Positions 4,715-5,493 of a stretch of 5,493 nt of DNA are shown piece after piece. The stretch's first letter is position 1, and each line of letters begins with the position of its first letter. The position numbers and the translations under genes are program-made. The stretch lies in NCBI GenBank assembly GCA_015655535.1, contig JAATEW010000210.1, positions 1 to 5,493 of the forward strand, in the 5' to 3' direction. This DNA comes from Hyphomicrobiales bacterium. Lineage in GTDB: Bacteria > Pseudomonadota > Alphaproteobacteria > Rhizobiales > Beijerinckiaceae. The notes below the pieces were generated by a model, which was given only the letters and a program-made list of their open reading frames with translations, had not been told where the DNA came from and did no database searches.

Positions 4715-5493
4715 CTACCGGAAGGCGTGCGGCACAACTTTGCGGAGTTCGCCCCGTAAGGCCTCGTTTTCATTCGCTTGGCCGAGTTTGAATTGGCCGA
4801 CGAGGCCGTAAAGCTGCGTCGTCTCCTCGGACAGCGAATGGCTCGCCGCCGTCGATTGCTCGACCATCGCGGCATTCTGCTGCGTCGCTTGATCCATCTG
4901 ATTGATCGCGACATTGACTTCGTTCAGCCCCGTCGCCTGCTCCCGCGCGCCGCTCGCTATGTCGTCGGCAACGCCGTTGATCTCGGCGACCTGGGTCATG
5001 ATCCGCTGCAGCGCCTTTCCGGTTTCGGAGACGAGCTTCACGCCGTGATCGACCTGCGTGGCCGAGGCTGAAATCAGACTTTTGATTTCCTTGGCGGCCT
5101 CGGCCGTGCGCTGCGCAAGCGCACGTACTTCCGATGCGACGACGGCGAAACCCCGGCCGGCATCACCAGCCCGCGCCGCTTCGACGCCCGCGTTCAAAGC
5201 CAGCAGATTGGTCTGGAAGGCGATTTCGTCGATGACGCCGATGATCTGGCTGATCTGCCCCGCCGATTTTGCAATGGCATCCATCGCCGCGACGGCCTGG
5301 CCGACGACGGCGGCGCTCTTTTGAGCGTCATCATTCGCGGTCGCGACCACCGGATGCAAATGGCTCGTGCTCTGCGCCGATTTCTTCACCGTCGCCGTGA
5401 TTTCGTCGAGCGCGGCCGCGGTCTCTTCGAGATTTGCCGCCTGCTGCTCGGTGCGGCGCGACAGATCGTCGGAAGCAATCGATATTTCCTGCG
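4715..5493 (-). CDS. Methyl-accepting chemotaxis protein, C-terminal signalling domain (5' end outside window)
   Basis: The frame is open to the right edge, giving 258 residues of C-terminal sequence; the sensory, membrane and HAMP parts would be outside. It starts in the first methylation-helix region (RRTEQQAANLEETAAALDEI, visible residues 12-31). The highly conserved hairpin tip follows at about 83-130 (VIDEIAFQTNLLALNAGVEA, then ARAGDAGRGFAVVASEVRAL). The second methylation helix is at about 199-225 (QATQQNAAMVEQSTAASHSL). Receptors of this family bind CheA and CheW at the tip to control the histidine kinase and flagellar rotation. The C-terminus (ELRKVVPHAFR) lacks the NWETF-type pentapeptide that tethers CheR in some receptors. 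The GTG at 5389 is not the true start, because typical family sequence continues upstream of it. The stop is TAG at 4715-4717, 6 bases from the end of the convergent oxidase-like gene. The ligand cannot be inferred. Confidence 0.95.
   Translation of the reverse strand, partial: QEISIASDDLSRRTEQQAANLEETAAALDEITATVKKSAQSTSHLHPVVATANDDAQKSAAVVGQAVAAMDAIAKSAGQISQIIGVIDEIAFQTNLLALNAGVEAARAGDAGRGFAVVASEVRALAQRTAEAAKEIKSLISASATQVDHGVKLVSETGKALQRIMTQVAEINGVADDIASGAREQATGLNEVNVAINQMDQATQQNAAMVEQSTAASHSLSEETTQLYGLVGQFKLGQANENEALRGELRKVVPHAFR

Noticed and set aside
1..5493. CRISPR arrays, insertion sequences, prophage or defence genes
   Set aside because: No spaced direct-repeat array of the right length, transposase motif or terminal inverted repeat pair was seen. 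The gene content is housekeeping plus one exported protein and one chemoreceptor.

Overview
The window looks like a GC-rich alphaproteobacterial chromosome, most likely Hyphomicrobiales (Rhizobiales). Two things suggest this: the block tRNA-Leu – tig – clpP – clpX, all on the minus strand, which is a familiar alphaproteobacterial arrangement, and the ClpX, ClpP and MCP sequences, which resemble that group. A family within the order (Beijerinckiaceae/methylotroph-like) is only a guess. No mobile element, CRISPR array or rRNA gene is visible.

Layout, read in transcription order on the minus strand: a class II tRNA-Leu (anticodon UAG, 2743-2827) is followed after about 106 nt by tig (trigger factor, 1254-2636), then clpP (468-1124), a 393-base non-coding gap, and the first 24 codons of clpX (1-74), which runs off the left edge. 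These genes form a protein quality-control block: trigger factor binds nascent chains at the ribosome exit tunnel, and ClpX unfolds tagged or damaged proteins and feeds them into the ClpP chamber. Candidate promoters sit just upstream of clpP and clpX, so the genes may be transcribed separately as well as together.

On the plus strand, divergent from the tRNA and separated by about 297 bases rich in inverted repeats, lies a Tat-exported protein of the multicopper oxidase family (3125-4708). It is the most unusual gene here. The three-cupredoxin layout is recognisable, but every type-1 copper ligand is replaced, and only five of the eight histidines of the trinuclear cluster remain. It is therefore unlikely to be a conventional laccase-type oxidase. 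The five survivors include both histidines expected to hold the type-2 copper.

A methyl-accepting chemotaxis protein (4715-5493, minus strand, N-terminal part outside the window) converges on the oxidase-like gene with only 6 bases between the stop codons.

Most of the window is ordinary housekeeping sequence. The points worth a second look are the copper-ligand-depleted oxidase, three 15-base-spaced heptamers upstream of clpX, overlapping alternative hairpins after clpP, and a hairpin abutting a -35-like hexamer between tRNA-Leu and tig.
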